From: Pseudomonadota bacterium
GTDB lineage: Bacteria > Verrucomicrobiota > Verrucomicrobiia > Limisphaerales > SXTU01
Assembly (NCBI GenBank): GCA_009922615.1
Contig: RFVF01000011.1
Location: forward strand, 23,921 to 87,920
Reading direction: 5' to 3'
DNA length: 64,000 nucleotides
The notes under the pieces are model-generated. The model saw nothing but the letters and a program-made list of their open reading frames with translations. It was not told where the DNA came from and ran no database searches. Made by a program: the position numbers and the translations under genes. Below are positions 9,394 through 18,797 of the stretch, in pieces. The stretch's first letter is position 1. Each line of letters begins with the position of its first letter.

Positions 9394-11070
9394 ATGAAGA
9401 TCAAATTTCAACTCCGCCTGGTATTTACCATGCAGGCCGTGCTGCTCGCGCTTGCGGCGTGGCGGAACATGCATCAATTAAATCCGGATGCCATCGCCTA
9501 TTGCCGCATTGCCGGCTACTACGCGACGAGCCAATGGGAACTGGCGGTGACGGGCTATTGGGGGCCGCTCTTGAGCTGGTTAATGGTGCCGCTGCTGAAG
9601 GCGGGCTGTGCTCCATTGGTGGCGGCACGGGTGGTGATGGCGATGTCGGGGGTGGTGTTTTTGCTCGGTGCGGTGGCGGTGTTTCGTGCATTTCGTTTGC
9701 CTCGATTGGCACTGGTGGCGGGGGCGTGGGTGGCGATGGGTTGGTCGGTGTTCTGGTCGGTGCGGCACATCACGCCGGATTTGCTGATGGCGGGTTGGGT
9801 GGCTCTGGCGTTGGGCGCGACCATCAAAGCGATGCTGACTCCGTTCGGGCACGAGTGCGTGCCGCGTCGCACTATCGCAGCGGGGATATGGTGGGGATTG
9901 GCATATCTGTCGAAGGCGGTGGCACTGCCACTGGCGGGACTGGCAACGATGGGTTTGGCGTGGTTGGCCTTGCACGAACGAGGGAAGCCGCGGCGTGAGG
10001 TGACACGGAGGCTGGGGGAGATCTGGCTTTGCCTGGCGGTTATCGCAGCGCCGTGGGTTGGCGTGTTGTCACACCACTACGGAAAGTTCACCTTCTCAAC
10101 GACGGGGCCAATCGCCCACGCGCTGGCCGGACCGGGGGAAGAGGCACGTTATCACCCTGCGATGGTGACACTGCATCGGCCAGAAGCGGGGCGGGTGACG
10201 CAGTGGGAGGAACCATCGCGAATGGCGTATCGAACTTGGTCGCCGCTGGAAAGTTGGGCGAGTTTTTCACACCAACTGGACGTGATGGGGGGCAACGCTG
10301 CAACAATCGCCCGTTGGCTCGGCCCGGTGGCGCTCGGATGGCTACCCGGCGAAGCGAACGGCCCACCCCAACTGCGTTTCATCGGTTTTGATTTGTGCGG
10401 GTGGACGCTCGTGGGAATGGGCGCGGCGTGGATTGCGCTGGTAAGACGTCGGTCGCGAGCCACGGCCAGAATGTGGACATGGGCGTTGTTGCCAGTAGTG
10501 GGACTTGGTGGGTTGTATTTGCCGTTCTGGGTGCAACGAGAAGAGACCAGATACTTCTACCCGGCCTTTCCGTTTTTGTGGGTGCTGGTGGTTGGGACAG
10601 TCGGTTGGTTGACGCGTTCCGCGAGGAAAGCCCGGCGGCGGGCATCGCGGCGAATTTGTTTTTGGGGCGCCGGCCTTTCGTTCGCGATTCCGGCGCTGGT
10701 GTGGTTGGGAGTGGCGTTGAACGGGATCCCGAACCCGGCCAGCCGGGCGGCCCATGAACTGGCGGTGCACGTGCAATCCTCCGACTCTCATGGCCCGCTG
10801 GCGGGCAGCGGCCAACTGCCGGGAGGCCGAACGGGACTTTATCTGGCATTTATGCTGCGGGAATCGTGGCTGGGTGATGCAGCGTTGGCGACGCCAGCGG
10901 ATTTCGCGGCGGTGGGTGCGCAGCGGGTGGTTGTGCGACGAGGTTCGGTTCAAGCAGAAGCTTTCGCCCGCGATCGAGACTGGCAAGCTCTGCCGGAGGT
11001 CGAGGGCGTTGCATCAGCTGTGCAGCTATTTCACTTGATGCCGATGAAATCACCAGCGCGAGCGAAATAG
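9394..11070 (+). CDS. Multi-pass membrane glycosyltransferase (GT39/ArnT-like)
   Basis: 558 residues with roughly ten hydrophobic segments. The N-terminal layout (PDAIAYCRIAGYYATSQWELAVTGYWGPLLSWLM) is typical of GT-C enzymes, in which an acidic residue in the first periplasmic loop acts with a polyprenyl-phosphate sugar donor. It lies 33 bp after the truncated methyltransferase and in the same direction as the GT2 gene, which could make the donor. Together they suggest transfer of a sugar to a lipid or surface polymer. The acceptor is unknown. Confidence 0.75.
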   Translation: MKIKFQLRLVFTMQAVLLALAAWRNMHQLNPDAIAYCRIAGYYATSQWELAVTGYWGPLLSWLMVPLLKAGCAPLVAARVVMAMSGVVFLLGAVAVFRAFRLPRLALVAGAWVAMGWSVFWSVRHITPDLLMAGWVALALGATIKAMLTPFGHECVPRRTIAAGIWWGLAYLSKAVALPLAGLATMGLAWLALHERGKPRREVTRRLGEIWLCLAVIAAPWVGVLSHHYGKFTFSTTGPIAHALAGPGEEARYHPAMVTLHRPEAGRVTQWEEPSRMAYRTWSPLESWASFSHQLDVMGGNAATIARWLGPVALGWLPGEANGPPQLRFIGFDLCGWTLVGMGAAWIALVRRRSRATARMWTWALLPVVGLGGLYLPFWVQREETRYFYPAFPFLWVLVVGTVGWLTRSARKARRRASRRICFWGAGLSFAIPALVWLGVALNGIPNPASRAAHELAVHVQSSDSHGPLAGSGQLPGGRTGLYLAFMLRESWLGDAALATPADFAAVGAQRVVVRRGSVQAEAFARDRDWQALPEVEGVASAVQLFHLMPMKSPARAK

Positions 11071-11172
11071 TCTGGAATTTCTGCCGCCGGTTGGGTTTCA
11101 TACTGCCGCCGCCGGTTGAGAGAAGTGATTTCCCCAGGCTGCGGCATTGAAGAGACAAGCAAGCTGACCGGA

Positions 11173-12024
11173 ATGAACTATTGGCTGGAAACAGATACCG
11201 GCGAGCAATTCCCCCTGCAGGGCACATGCACCATTGGCCGACTGCCGGAGAACACGCTGGCGATCAACGACGCGGAAGTTTCGCGGCGGCATGCGATCAT
11301 TCACGCCCAGGGCGACGGGGGCTACTACATGGTGGATCTGGGCAGCCGCAACGGCACCATCCTCAACGGCCAGCGGATGCGCATGCCCGCGCAGCTCAAG
11401 GACAACGACCGGATTCAGATTTCCACCACCGTCCTCGTATTCCGAGCCAGTGAGCCGGAAAACGCCGATGGCGAAGAGGCGATGGCGACGATCGCCGCCG
11501 CGCACCAGACAGCGAAGTCCGGAATGTGCTGGATGCTCGTGGCGGACATCTGCCAGTTCACGAAGATGAGCCAGACGATGCCGCAGGACGAGCTCGCCCA
11601 GATGGTGGGCAAATGGGTGCTCGCCTGCAAACAATCCATCGAAAAGACGCAGGGGCACATCAATAAATACCTCGGCGATGGCTTTCTCGCGTATTGGCCC
11701 ATGGATATCACGCAGCCCGAGTCCATCGCACAGACAGTCAATGCCCTCCGTGCGTTGCAGGCCAGCACGCCCATGCAGTTCCGCATCGTCCTGCACCACG
11801 GGCAGGTGCGGATGGACAGTTCACTGGCACAAGGGGAAGACAACCTCATCGGACCGCAGGTGAATTTTGTTTTCCGGATGGAGAAAGTTTGCGGCTCGCT
11901 CAAACAATTCTGTCTGCTCAGTGAAAGTGCCGCACATCAACTGCAGCCGTATTTCGAGTTGACGGCCCAAGGCTCGCACACGCTGGGTGGGTTTACCGGT
12001 GAGCACCCCATGTATTCCTGCTAG
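11173..12024 (+). CDS. FHA domain - class III nucleotidyl cyclase
   Basis: 283 residues from the ATG at 11173. The N-terminal FHA domain (about 10-95) shows GRLPENTLAI, SRRHA and GSRNGTILNG, the phosphothreonine-binding signature. A class III cyclase domain follows: LVADICQFT holds the first metal Asp, NKYLGDGFLAYW the purine-contact Lys and second metal Asp, and VNFVFRME the transition-state Asn/Arg. It is therefore plausibly active, although the second purine-specifying position is unusual (EDNLIG). It lacks a membrane segment, so it is cytosolic. It converges with 11 bp on a Ser/Thr kinase gene whose phospho-target it could bind. Confidence 0.9.
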   Translation: MNYWLETDTGEQFPLQGTCTIGRLPENTLAINDAEVSRRHAIIHAQGDGGYYMVDLGSRNGTILNGQRMRMPAQLKDNDRIQISTTVLVFRASEPENADGEEAMATIAAAHQTAKSGMCWMLVADICQFTKMSQTMPQDELAQMVGKWVLACKQSIEKTQGHINKYLGDGFLAYWPMDITQPESIAQTVNALRALQASTPMQFRIVLHHGQVRMDSSLAQGEDNLIGPQVNFVFRMEKVCGSLKQFCLLSESAAHQLQPYFELTAQGSHTLGGFTGEHPMYSC

Positions 12025-12035
12025 CGCGAGGCGTC

Positions 12036-14972
12036 CTAACGGTTTCGCGCGTCCCAGTCCTTCCAAAAATCCTTGGGCGTGGTGACGCGTTCCCACAGAT
12101 CCAATGGCACGTTGTAGCCCAGCCGCTTGATTTTCGGCAACTGGCGCAACGCCACCACGGAGGGTGAAGGAAAGGGGATGGCCAAGTGCTCCAGATCCTG
12201 GCATTCCCAGAGCGGGTTCAAGTCCGGCTGCGTCGGCAGGCCGTCGAGTCGCAATATTTTCAACGGCATCTTGGCCAACGGGGCCACGCTGGCCACCTGC
12301 GTCTTGGCCAGGTTTAGGAACTGAAGCGGCGCACCGCGCAAGGCCTCGAGGTTGGCGACCTTCGTGCCGGACAAGTCCAGTTCCACATTGAGCGGCGCAC
12401 CTTGCAGCGGGGAGATGTCGGCCACGGCGGTGTCGGCTAGTTTGAGAATGTCCAAAGGCATTCCTGCCAACGGGGCGATGCTGCTGATCGCGCTCTCCCG
12501 CAAGTCGAGATAACGCAGCGAAGTCATCTTCTCCAGCGGCGCGATGTCCTCGACGGGGGTCTTGTAACAGCTCAGGTGCTGGAGACGCATGCCTTTGAGA
12601 GCCGCGATGTTTCGCACGAGGGTTTTGTCCATCAGGTTGGTGACCAGCGGCATCCCCGCCAGCGCACTGATGTCGCTGACCTTGGTGTCGCTGATGCTGA
12701 GGAACTGCAACGGCGCGCCCTTGAGCGCATCCAGCGTGTTGTAAACTTTGCTGCCCTCGAGATTGAGCCATTTCAAACGGGGCTTGCCGGTCAGCGAACC
12801 GATGTCGCGGGCCTGGCTCGCCCCGAGATCAAGCCACTCCAGCGTCTTCATCGCAGCCAGCGGGCGCAAGTCAGTCATGCGCGTGCCAGGAAGCTCCAGC
12901 CGCTTTAGCGGCAGCTCGGCCAGTGGTCCGAGGTTCAGCAGGTTGATGCAGTTGCGCAGGTTCAGTTCGGTCAGGGTTTTGGTGTCCTTGAGCGGCCCGA
13001 GATCGGTGACACCGGAGAGTCCCGTCAGATCGAGCCGGGTGAGTGGCATGCCCTTAAGGACACTGAGGTCGGTGATGTCCGTGCAGCCCGCCAGATTGAG
13101 CGTGGTAAGCGGAATGCCAGTGAGTGGTTTGAGGCTGCGGATTTTCTGGCCGCTGAGGTTGAGGTGGTATTCGCCGGAAGCTTCACGCTCCAACAGCTCG
13201 GGCTTGATGCCCTCTGCGGCCAGGCTGTCACGGAAGCGGTCGAAGATTTTGGTGTCGCCAGCGGCAAAGCGCGCAAACATCAAGCTGGCTTCTTCGATGC
13301 GGCCCTGATCGCGCATCAGTTCGTAAAGCTGCCGGTAATTGTCCGTCTTGAGCTTCTTGAAGTCCGTGTTGTCCCGCAGCACACCGGCCAAGACGACGGA
13401 ACTGCGGTTGGCCTCGGTCAGCGCGGGGTTATACTCCTTGGCCTGCTCGTAGGCTTTCCGCGCCTTTTCGTATTCCTGCAACGAAGTGAGGATGTTGCCC
13501 TTGATGTTGTAAAAACTGGCATTGGTCGGGTTCAGGCTGAGGGCTTGCTCAATGTTCGCCATCGCGTTGGTGAACTGGAGCTTGCGCAGCTCGCCCTCGG
13601 CGACGGCGGCGAACGAAGGGGCCGTCGCCTGAAGTTTCGCCACGTTTTCCTTCGCTTCGGCGAGAGCTTTCTGGGCTTTGATTTCGCTCAACTTCACTTT
13701 GCCAAGGAAGGCGAGGATGACGCAGAAGATCGCCACCACGGCCGCTCCGGCCATGAAGACTTCCCTCTTGTTGCGCTGCAACATCAGCTTCATCAACGTG
13801 AAGATGTTCGCGTCCTGCGCCCGGGTCGCGTAGCCGCCCTGATACGCCGCGATGTCGGCCTGCAACTCCTCGATGCTCTGGTAGCGGTGTTCCCGTTCGC
13901 GCGCCATGCACTTCATCGCCACGGCGGAGAGTGCGTCGGGAATCGTGCCATCTGGACAGTGCGGGGCCACCTTGCCAGCCGGATTCTCCACCGGTTTGTC
14001 GTTGAAATGCGTTGGCGGAGTAATGTCGCCAGAAGTGACTCGGGTCAGGATTTCCTCCAATGTCCCGCCCGTCACCGGCGGCTGGAGCGTAAGGATGCAA
14101 TAGAGGATGCCGCCCAGCGCATAGATATCCGACCGCGTGTCGATGTCAGTCACGCGGCCCTCGGCCTGCTCCGGGGCCATATAATTCGGCGTGCCTTTGA
14201 CCTGGCCCATCATGGTTCCCATCGTGTCGCCACCCGCGCCGGGCAGAGGGCCGCTGAATTCCCCGCCGTGTTCCTCCGTATCGGCCTGCCCCGGCTCCGG
14301 CAGCACCTTGGCCAATCCCCAGTCGAGCACGAGCACCTCGCCGAATTCGCCGATCATCACATTGTCCGGCTTGAGGTCGCGATGCACGACGCGTCGTGAA
14401 TGGGCGTAGGCGATTCCATCGCAAACCTTTTGATACGCCGTCAGCAGCCGCGAAATCGGAAACCGTTGAATCGTCTCCGCATTGCCATCACGAATGTCCT
14501 TGAGGATGTCGCGCAACGTGCGGCCCTCGATCAGCTTCATCGTGTAATAAATCGTGCCGTCGGCGGCCACGCCGATGTCGTGAAGGGGGACAATGTTGGG
14601 ATGCTCCAGCTGTCCCGTGATCTGGGCCTCGGCCACGAAGCTGAAGACCGCCTGTTCGCTCGCCGCCGCGCTGTTGAGCATTACCTTCAGCGCCACGGTG
14701 CGGGCGAGGTTGTTGTCCTGTGCCTTGAGCACCGCACCCATGCCGCCCGTGGCGACCACGCTCTCCAAGGTGTAGAAGCCCGTGCCCGCCTGCGTTTGTG
14801 GGGCAAACGCGTTTTGGTCTCCACTCGTGCGCGCCGTCAGAAAATGTCCGATGGTGATGTTCCCGCGACCCGCCTCCATTTCAAGCGTCTGTTTCAGTTG
14901 CTGAAGCAACTTTTCCGCCGCCTGCCGCTGCGGGCTGACCTTTGCCGGCTCTTTGCCTTTGAAATTGATCAT
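12036..14972 (-). CDS. Ser/Thr protein kinase with TPR and leucine-rich repeat tail
   Basis: 978 residues. The kinase domain (about 66-380) has TGGMGAVLKA (glycine loop), ALKV (Lys96), HRDLKPDNV (catalytic loop, about 197) and DWGLAK replacing DFG (about 217), as in many planctomycete/verrucomicrobial kinases; APE is present in NYMAPEQ. A single membrane segment (about 405-424) separates it from an outer part with TPR-like repeats (about 455-540) and about fifteen leucine-rich repeats (LTTLNLAGCTDITDLSVLKGM pattern, about 620-950). It resembles a PknB-type receptor kinase with a periplasmic sensing surface. Its only close neighbour is the FHA-cyclase. Confidence 0.93.
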   Translation of the reverse strand: MINFKGKEPAKVSPQRQAAEKLLQQLKQTLEMEAGRGNITIGHFLTARTSGDQNAFAPQTQAGTGFYTLESVVATGGMGAVLKAQDNNLARTVALKVMLNSAAASEQAVFSFVAEAQITGQLEHPNIVPLHDIGVAADGTIYYTMKLIEGRTLRDILKDIRDGNAETIQRFPISRLLTAYQKVCDGIAYAHSRRVVHRDLKPDNVMIGEFGEVLVLDWGLAKVLPEPGQADTEEHGGEFSGPLPGAGGDTMGTMMGQVKGTPNYMAPEQAEGRVTDIDTRSDIYALGGILYCILTLQPPVTGGTLEEILTRVTSGDITPPTHFNDKPVENPAGKVAPHCPDGTIPDALSAVAMKCMAREREHRYQSIEELQADIAAYQGGYATRAQDANIFTLMKLMLQRNKREVFMAGAAVVAIFCVILAFLGKVKLSEIKAQKALAEAKENVAKLQATAPSFAAVAEGELRKLQFTNAMANIEQALSLNPTNASFYNIKGNILTSLQEYEKARKAYEQAKEYNPALTEANRSSVVLAGVLRDNTDFKKLKTDNYRQLYELMRDQGRIEEASLMFARFAAGDTKIFDRFRDSLAAEGIKPELLEREASGEYHLNLSGQKIRSLKPLTGIPLTTLNLAGCTDITDLSVLKGMPLTRLDLTGLSGVTDLGPLKDTKTLTELNLRNCINLLNLGPLAELPLKRLELPGTRMTDLRPLAAMKTLEWLDLGASQARDIGSLTGKPRLKWLNLEGSKVYNTLDALKGAPLQFLSISDTKVSDISALAGMPLVTNLMDKTLVRNIAALKGMRLQHLSCYKTPVEDIAPLEKMTSLRYLDLRESAISSIAPLAGMPLDILKLADTAVADISPLQGAPLNVELDLSGTKVANLEALRGAPLQFLNLAKTQVASVAPLAKMPLKILRLDGLPTQPDLNPLWECQDLEHLAIPFPSPSVVALRQLPKIKRLGYNVPLDLWERVTTPKDFWKDWDARNR

Positions 14973-15156
14973 CGCTGATGAACTGAGATTGCGCGTGCGT
15001 TACCCACTTTACCTAACAGAGTATCGTGGAAGGCACCAGCACAGAGATGTGGCATGCCAAAATGCTGGGAGATGATGCCATCCCTCGCCAAGAGCAGGCT
15101 CCAAAGTTCAATGAGCAAAATCGGCAGCGCACACGGTTCAAGCTAGCCCCACTGGG

Positions 15157-17118
15157 TTAGGGCTTTCCATCCGTGCTCAACTTGAGTTGACGGATGGCAC
15201 CGACAAAGAGCTTCTTGCCGTCGTAGTCGTCCACGGTTTTCAGATCGTCGTGACCGACGCAGAAGGCTTCGGCGGGTTGTCGATTCAGCGGGCCATCGAG
15301 CTTGGCACTGGCGACAACTTTACCGCCGAGATGCAGTGTCATCGCACCGTCCACAGCAAGCCGGGCTTCGAGAATCGAGGGACCATCTAGCGCGGCGGGA
15401 GACGTGATACGGACGATGTCCTTTCCGCCTTGATGCACAGCGAACACCGGGTGGCCATCCTTGACGTAGAGCGCGTAACCCACGGCCACGCCGCCATGCG
15501 CGACGATCACTCCGTCGCGGGCCTTGGTCTCCACTTCGCAAGTGATCGCAAATGGTTTGCCGAGAACTTGCGGCGCATCCGGACCAGTGAGCGTGTCGCC
15601 GATTTTCCAGCTCTCCAACGATGCACTGCGCGTGTTGGCGGGTGCCGCAGTCTTGGCGTTCTTCTTCGGTGCGGCCCGCTTGCCGTCGTCTGTCACCGGA
15701 TAAAGGGTCACGGGATTTTCCACGCGGCCGGGCTCGCGGACTTCGGGGCCGGGTTTGCCGTCACCAAGCTCGCCGACCATTTTCAGCGCGAGCGACTTGA
15801 GACGGGCGACGACCTCGGGGTGCTTGGTGGCTACATCAGTTCGCTCGCCGATGTCTTGATCAAGGTTGTAGAGGCGAGGCTGGTCGAGCGAGGCAGGGAT
15901 CGGCGCGCCCGTCTTGCCCATACCGTCGTTTTGCGGGGCAATCGCGAGCTTCCACGGGCCGGAGCGGACGGCCTGCAACTTGTAACCGGCGTAATAATAG
16001 CGCGCCTCGTGCGGCGATTCCTTCGTCTGGCCGAGCAACAGTGGGGAGATGTCTTTGCCGTCAATTTTGTTGTCCGCCGGCACCGTGCCACCCGCGAGCT
16101 TCACGAAGGTCGGGAGGAAATCGATGTTCCCCGCAATGGCGTCGCACACGCTTCCCGGTGCGATCTTGCCCGGCCACCACGCGAGTGTGGGCTCACGCAC
16201 ACCGCCCTCCCAGGTGCTTCCCTTGCCCCCGCGCAACGGCCCCGCCGTGCCGCCGTCCGTGCCCTTCACAAGCCACGGACCGTTGTCGCTCGAGAACATC
16301 ACGAGCGTGTTCTCGGCAAGCTTGAGTTCGCGCAAGGTGTCGAGCACGCGGCCCACGCTCCAGTCCACTTCTTCGACCCAGTCGCCAAAGCGCCCATTGG
16401 CTGATTTGCCGCGAAACCTTGCGCCGGGATGAATCGGTGTGTGCACGGCGTTGTGCGGCAGGTAGAGGAAAAACGGCCGCGCCTTGTTCTCCGTGATGAA
16501 CCTCACCGCCTCGTCGGTGTAGCGCGCGGTGATGCCGTCCTGATCGTCCTCCAGCAACAGCTCCTGCACTTTTTCATCGCGCACGAGGGGCACCACGCGC
16601 ACGCCGTCCACCTTCCGTGGCTTCAGCATGTCGTTCGAGTAAGGGATGCCAAAGTAATGATCGAATCCGTGGCGCGTCGGCAGGAACACCGCCTGGTCGC
16701 CCAAATGCCATTTGCCAATGCACATGGTCGCGTAACCCTGCGCCTTCATCAGCTTGGCGACGGTGTGTTCTTTGCTGCTGAGGCCAATGGGAGCACCGGG
16801 AAAAAGCACGCCGGGCAGCGAGACGCGCTGACCGTAGCAGCCCGTGATGACCTGCGCTCGCGACACCGAGCACACTGGTGCGGCGTAGAAGCTCGTCAAC
16901 TTCATGCCTTCACTCGCCATGCGGTCGAGGTTCGGCGTGCGGTTCTTCGTGGAGCCAAACGGCTCAATGTCCCCGTAGCCCATGTCATCAATGAAGATGA
17001 GCACGACGTTGGGCTTCGCGGACGCGGCGGGAAGCACGACGAGAGAGAGCAAGGTTGCGCCCACCACAAGTAACATTTTGATGGGATAAGCACGGAGTGT
17101 GGTGAATGAAAAATGCAT
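15157..17118 (-). CDS. Secreted sulfatase with atypical CSVSR active site
   Basis: 653 residues, last gene of a four-gene operon. A signal peptide is followed by the sulfatase domain: VVLIFIDDMGYGD (metal Asp pair), the nucleophile region CSVSRAQVITGCYGQR, GKWHLG, and SSDNGPW. The formylglycine motif is normally C-x-P-x-R; here the third residue is Val. The last ~150 residues (about 505-650) look like a concanavalin/LamG-type beta-sandwich rather than an EF-hand tail. It is expected to act outside the cytoplasm on sulfate esters, probably from polysaccharides. The start at 17118 lies 5 bp after the upstream stop. Confidence 0.92.
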   Translation of the reverse strand: MHFSFTTLRAYPIKMLLVVGATLLSLVVLPAASAKPNVVLIFIDDMGYGDIEPFGSTKNRTPNLDRMASEGMKLTSFYAAPVCSVSRAQVITGCYGQRVSLPGVLFPGAPIGLSSKEHTVAKLMKAQGYATMCIGKWHLGDQAVFLPTRHGFDHYFGIPYSNDMLKPRKVDGVRVVPLVRDEKVQELLLEDDQDGITARYTDEAVRFITENKARPFFLYLPHNAVHTPIHPGARFRGKSANGRFGDWVEEVDWSVGRVLDTLRELKLAENTLVMFSSDNGPWLVKGTDGGTAGPLRGGKGSTWEGGVREPTLAWWPGKIAPGSVCDAIAGNIDFLPTFVKLAGGTVPADNKIDGKDISPLLLGQTKESPHEARYYYAGYKLQAVRSGPWKLAIAPQNDGMGKTGAPIPASLDQPRLYNLDQDIGERTDVATKHPEVVARLKSLALKMVGELGDGKPGPEVREPGRVENPVTLYPVTDDGKRAAPKKNAKTAAPANTRSASLESWKIGDTLTGPDAPQVLGKPFAITCEVETKARDGVIVAHGGVAVGYALYVKDGHPVFAVHQGGKDIVRITSPAALDGPSILEARLAVDGAMTLHLGGKVVASAKLDGPLNRQPAEAFCVGHDDLKTVDDYDGKKLFVGAIRQLKLSTDGKP

Positions 17119-17123
17119 GAATC

Positions 17124-18797
17124 CTATTGTGCCTTGAGCTTTTGAACGCCGTAGTTGATGTATTCCTCACGCGTCACGACGCCGTCTTTGTTTACGTCGA
17201 ACTTGTAGAAACGCGTTCCAGCCGCCTCGGGGTCGGATTGGCGGGAGATGTATTCCTCACGCGTAAGCTTGCCGCGCTTATCCTTGTCGAGTCGGTCAAA
17301 CTTCACCGCGCGCTCGGCAAGGACCGGATCGTCGGGCACGGCCGGGGTCGCAACCGGACTCGCAGACGTGGGCGCAGATGGAGTCTCGGCGGCCCCCTTC
17401 TTTTTCGCCTTGTTGGTTTTGTCGCCCCGACCGCTGCCCGTTCCTTTGAAACCGGCTCCGGGATTAAGTTCAGCGAGGGCTGCGCTCAGACGTTTGCGGG
17501 CGGCAACTGCAGCTTCGTCCTTGGAATCAGCGGGCACGGCAAGCTCCTCGAACGGTGCGTTCTTCATGTCGTAGAGCTGACCGGATTGGTTGAGTTTCCA
17601 GCCCGCTTCGCGCACATGATAGTTCTCGCCGAGTTGGGTGAACGCCCACATGCGCGGCGATTTGCTCTCGCCTTTGATCTGGGGGAACAAGCTCTTGCCA
17701 TCAATGATCCGATTTTCCGGAAGCGGCGCGCCGGCGATTTCCGCGAAAGTGGGCAGCAAGTCCGAGGCGTCGGTATAATTTTCATTCAGCCGGCCGGCGG
17801 GTGTGACGCCGCGCCAGTTGATGATGAAAGGGACGAGTCCGCCGCCTTCTTCCATCCCGCCCTTTTGTCCGACGATGCGACGACCGCCGATGGTGGCGAG
17901 GTCCGAAGCGGCCTTGGCGGTGCCGTTGTCGCCCATGAAGAAGAGGACGGTGTTGTCGCGCAGTTTGAGGCGGTCCAATTCGGCGAGCAACAGGCCGACG
18001 AGTTTGTCCATGTAGGTGATGTTGTCGCGATAGACGCGCGCGTATTTCGCCGCAACATCGAGGCCGGGCGGCGGCGGCGTGCTGTCGGGCGTGGGCAGGA
18101 TTTGCGAATGCACGTGTGACATCGAGTAGTAGAGGAAAAACGGCTGGTCCTTGTGCTCGTTGATGAAGGCCATCGCGTCCTTGTGCATCAGGTCGGGCAT
18201 GTATTCGTGGTCGGCCATCGTTAGCTTTTTCGCGTCAATATTGTAAGGGCCGGGATTCGCGCGGACGCCGCCCTCGCCGAATTTTTCCCCATCGAGCCCA
18301 TACTTTTTCACCCAACTCGCCGCAGCGGCTTTGTTCCAATACACGCCGCTGGCCTTGAAGCTCATCATGTGATCGAAGCCCCACTCCGCCGCGTCGCCCG
18401 AGGGCAGGAGCTGGCCCCACTTGCCGATCATCGCGGTGGCGTAACCGGCTTTTCTCAGGACCGTGGGAATCATCACCTCGGCCTTGTCGCCCTTACGGAT
18501 GATGTTCGCGCAGGCGTCCTGCGTGACGGCACCCGTGCGGAAGGCATAGCGTCCCGTGAGGATCAGCGCGCGCGACGGACCGCACAGCGGCGCGGTGTAA
18601 AAGTGGTTGAAGCGGATGCCGGTCTTGGCGAGCGAATCGATGTGCGGTGTCTGGTAGCGATCAGAACCGTTCGCTCCGATTTCGGCGAACCCGAGGTCGT
18701 CGGCAAGGATGAAGACAATGTTGGGTTTCGTCGGCGCTGCGGCGTGGAGCGTGGCGAGCGAAAGTAACGTTGCCGCGAGGGTGAGAAGTGTTTTCAT
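17124..18797 (-). CDS. Secreted sulfatase with EF-hand tail
   Basis: 557 residues. A signal peptide is followed by a sulfatase core with NIVFILADDLGFAE, a canonical formylglycine motif CGPSRALILTGRY, and FFMGDNGT. A low-complexity Lys/Ala/Pro/Ser linker (about 455-490) leads to two EF-hands: DKDKRGKLTREE and DVNKDGVVTREE, both with acidic residues at calcium positions. Activation needs a formylglycine-generating enzyme, which is not in this window. It begins within the esterase stop codon (4-bp overlap), so the two are translationally coupled. Confidence 0.94.
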   Translation of the reverse strand: MKTLLTLAATLLSLATLHAAAPTKPNIVFILADDLGFAEIGANGSDRYQTPHIDSLAKTGIRFNHFYTAPLCGPSRALILTGRYAFRTGAVTQDACANIIRKGDKAEVMIPTVLRKAGYATAMIGKWGQLLPSGDAAEWGFDHMMSFKASGVYWNKAAAASWVKKYGLDGEKFGEGGVRANPGPYNIDAKKLTMADHEYMPDLMHKDAMAFINEHKDQPFFLYYSMSHVHSQILPTPDSTPPPPGLDVAAKYARVYRDNITYMDKLVGLLLAELDRLKLRDNTVLFFMGDNGTAKAASDLATIGGRRIVGQKGGMEEGGGLVPFIINWRGVTPAGRLNENYTDASDLLPTFAEIAGAPLPENRIIDGKSLFPQIKGESKSPRMWAFTQLGENYHVREAGWKLNQSGQLYDMKNAPFEELAVPADSKDEAAVAARKRLSAALAELNPGAGFKGTGSGRGDKTNKAKKKGAAETPSAPTSASPVATPAVPDDPVLAERAVKFDRLDKDKRGKLTREEYISRQSDPEAAGTRFYKFDVNKDGVVTREEYINYGVQKLKAQ

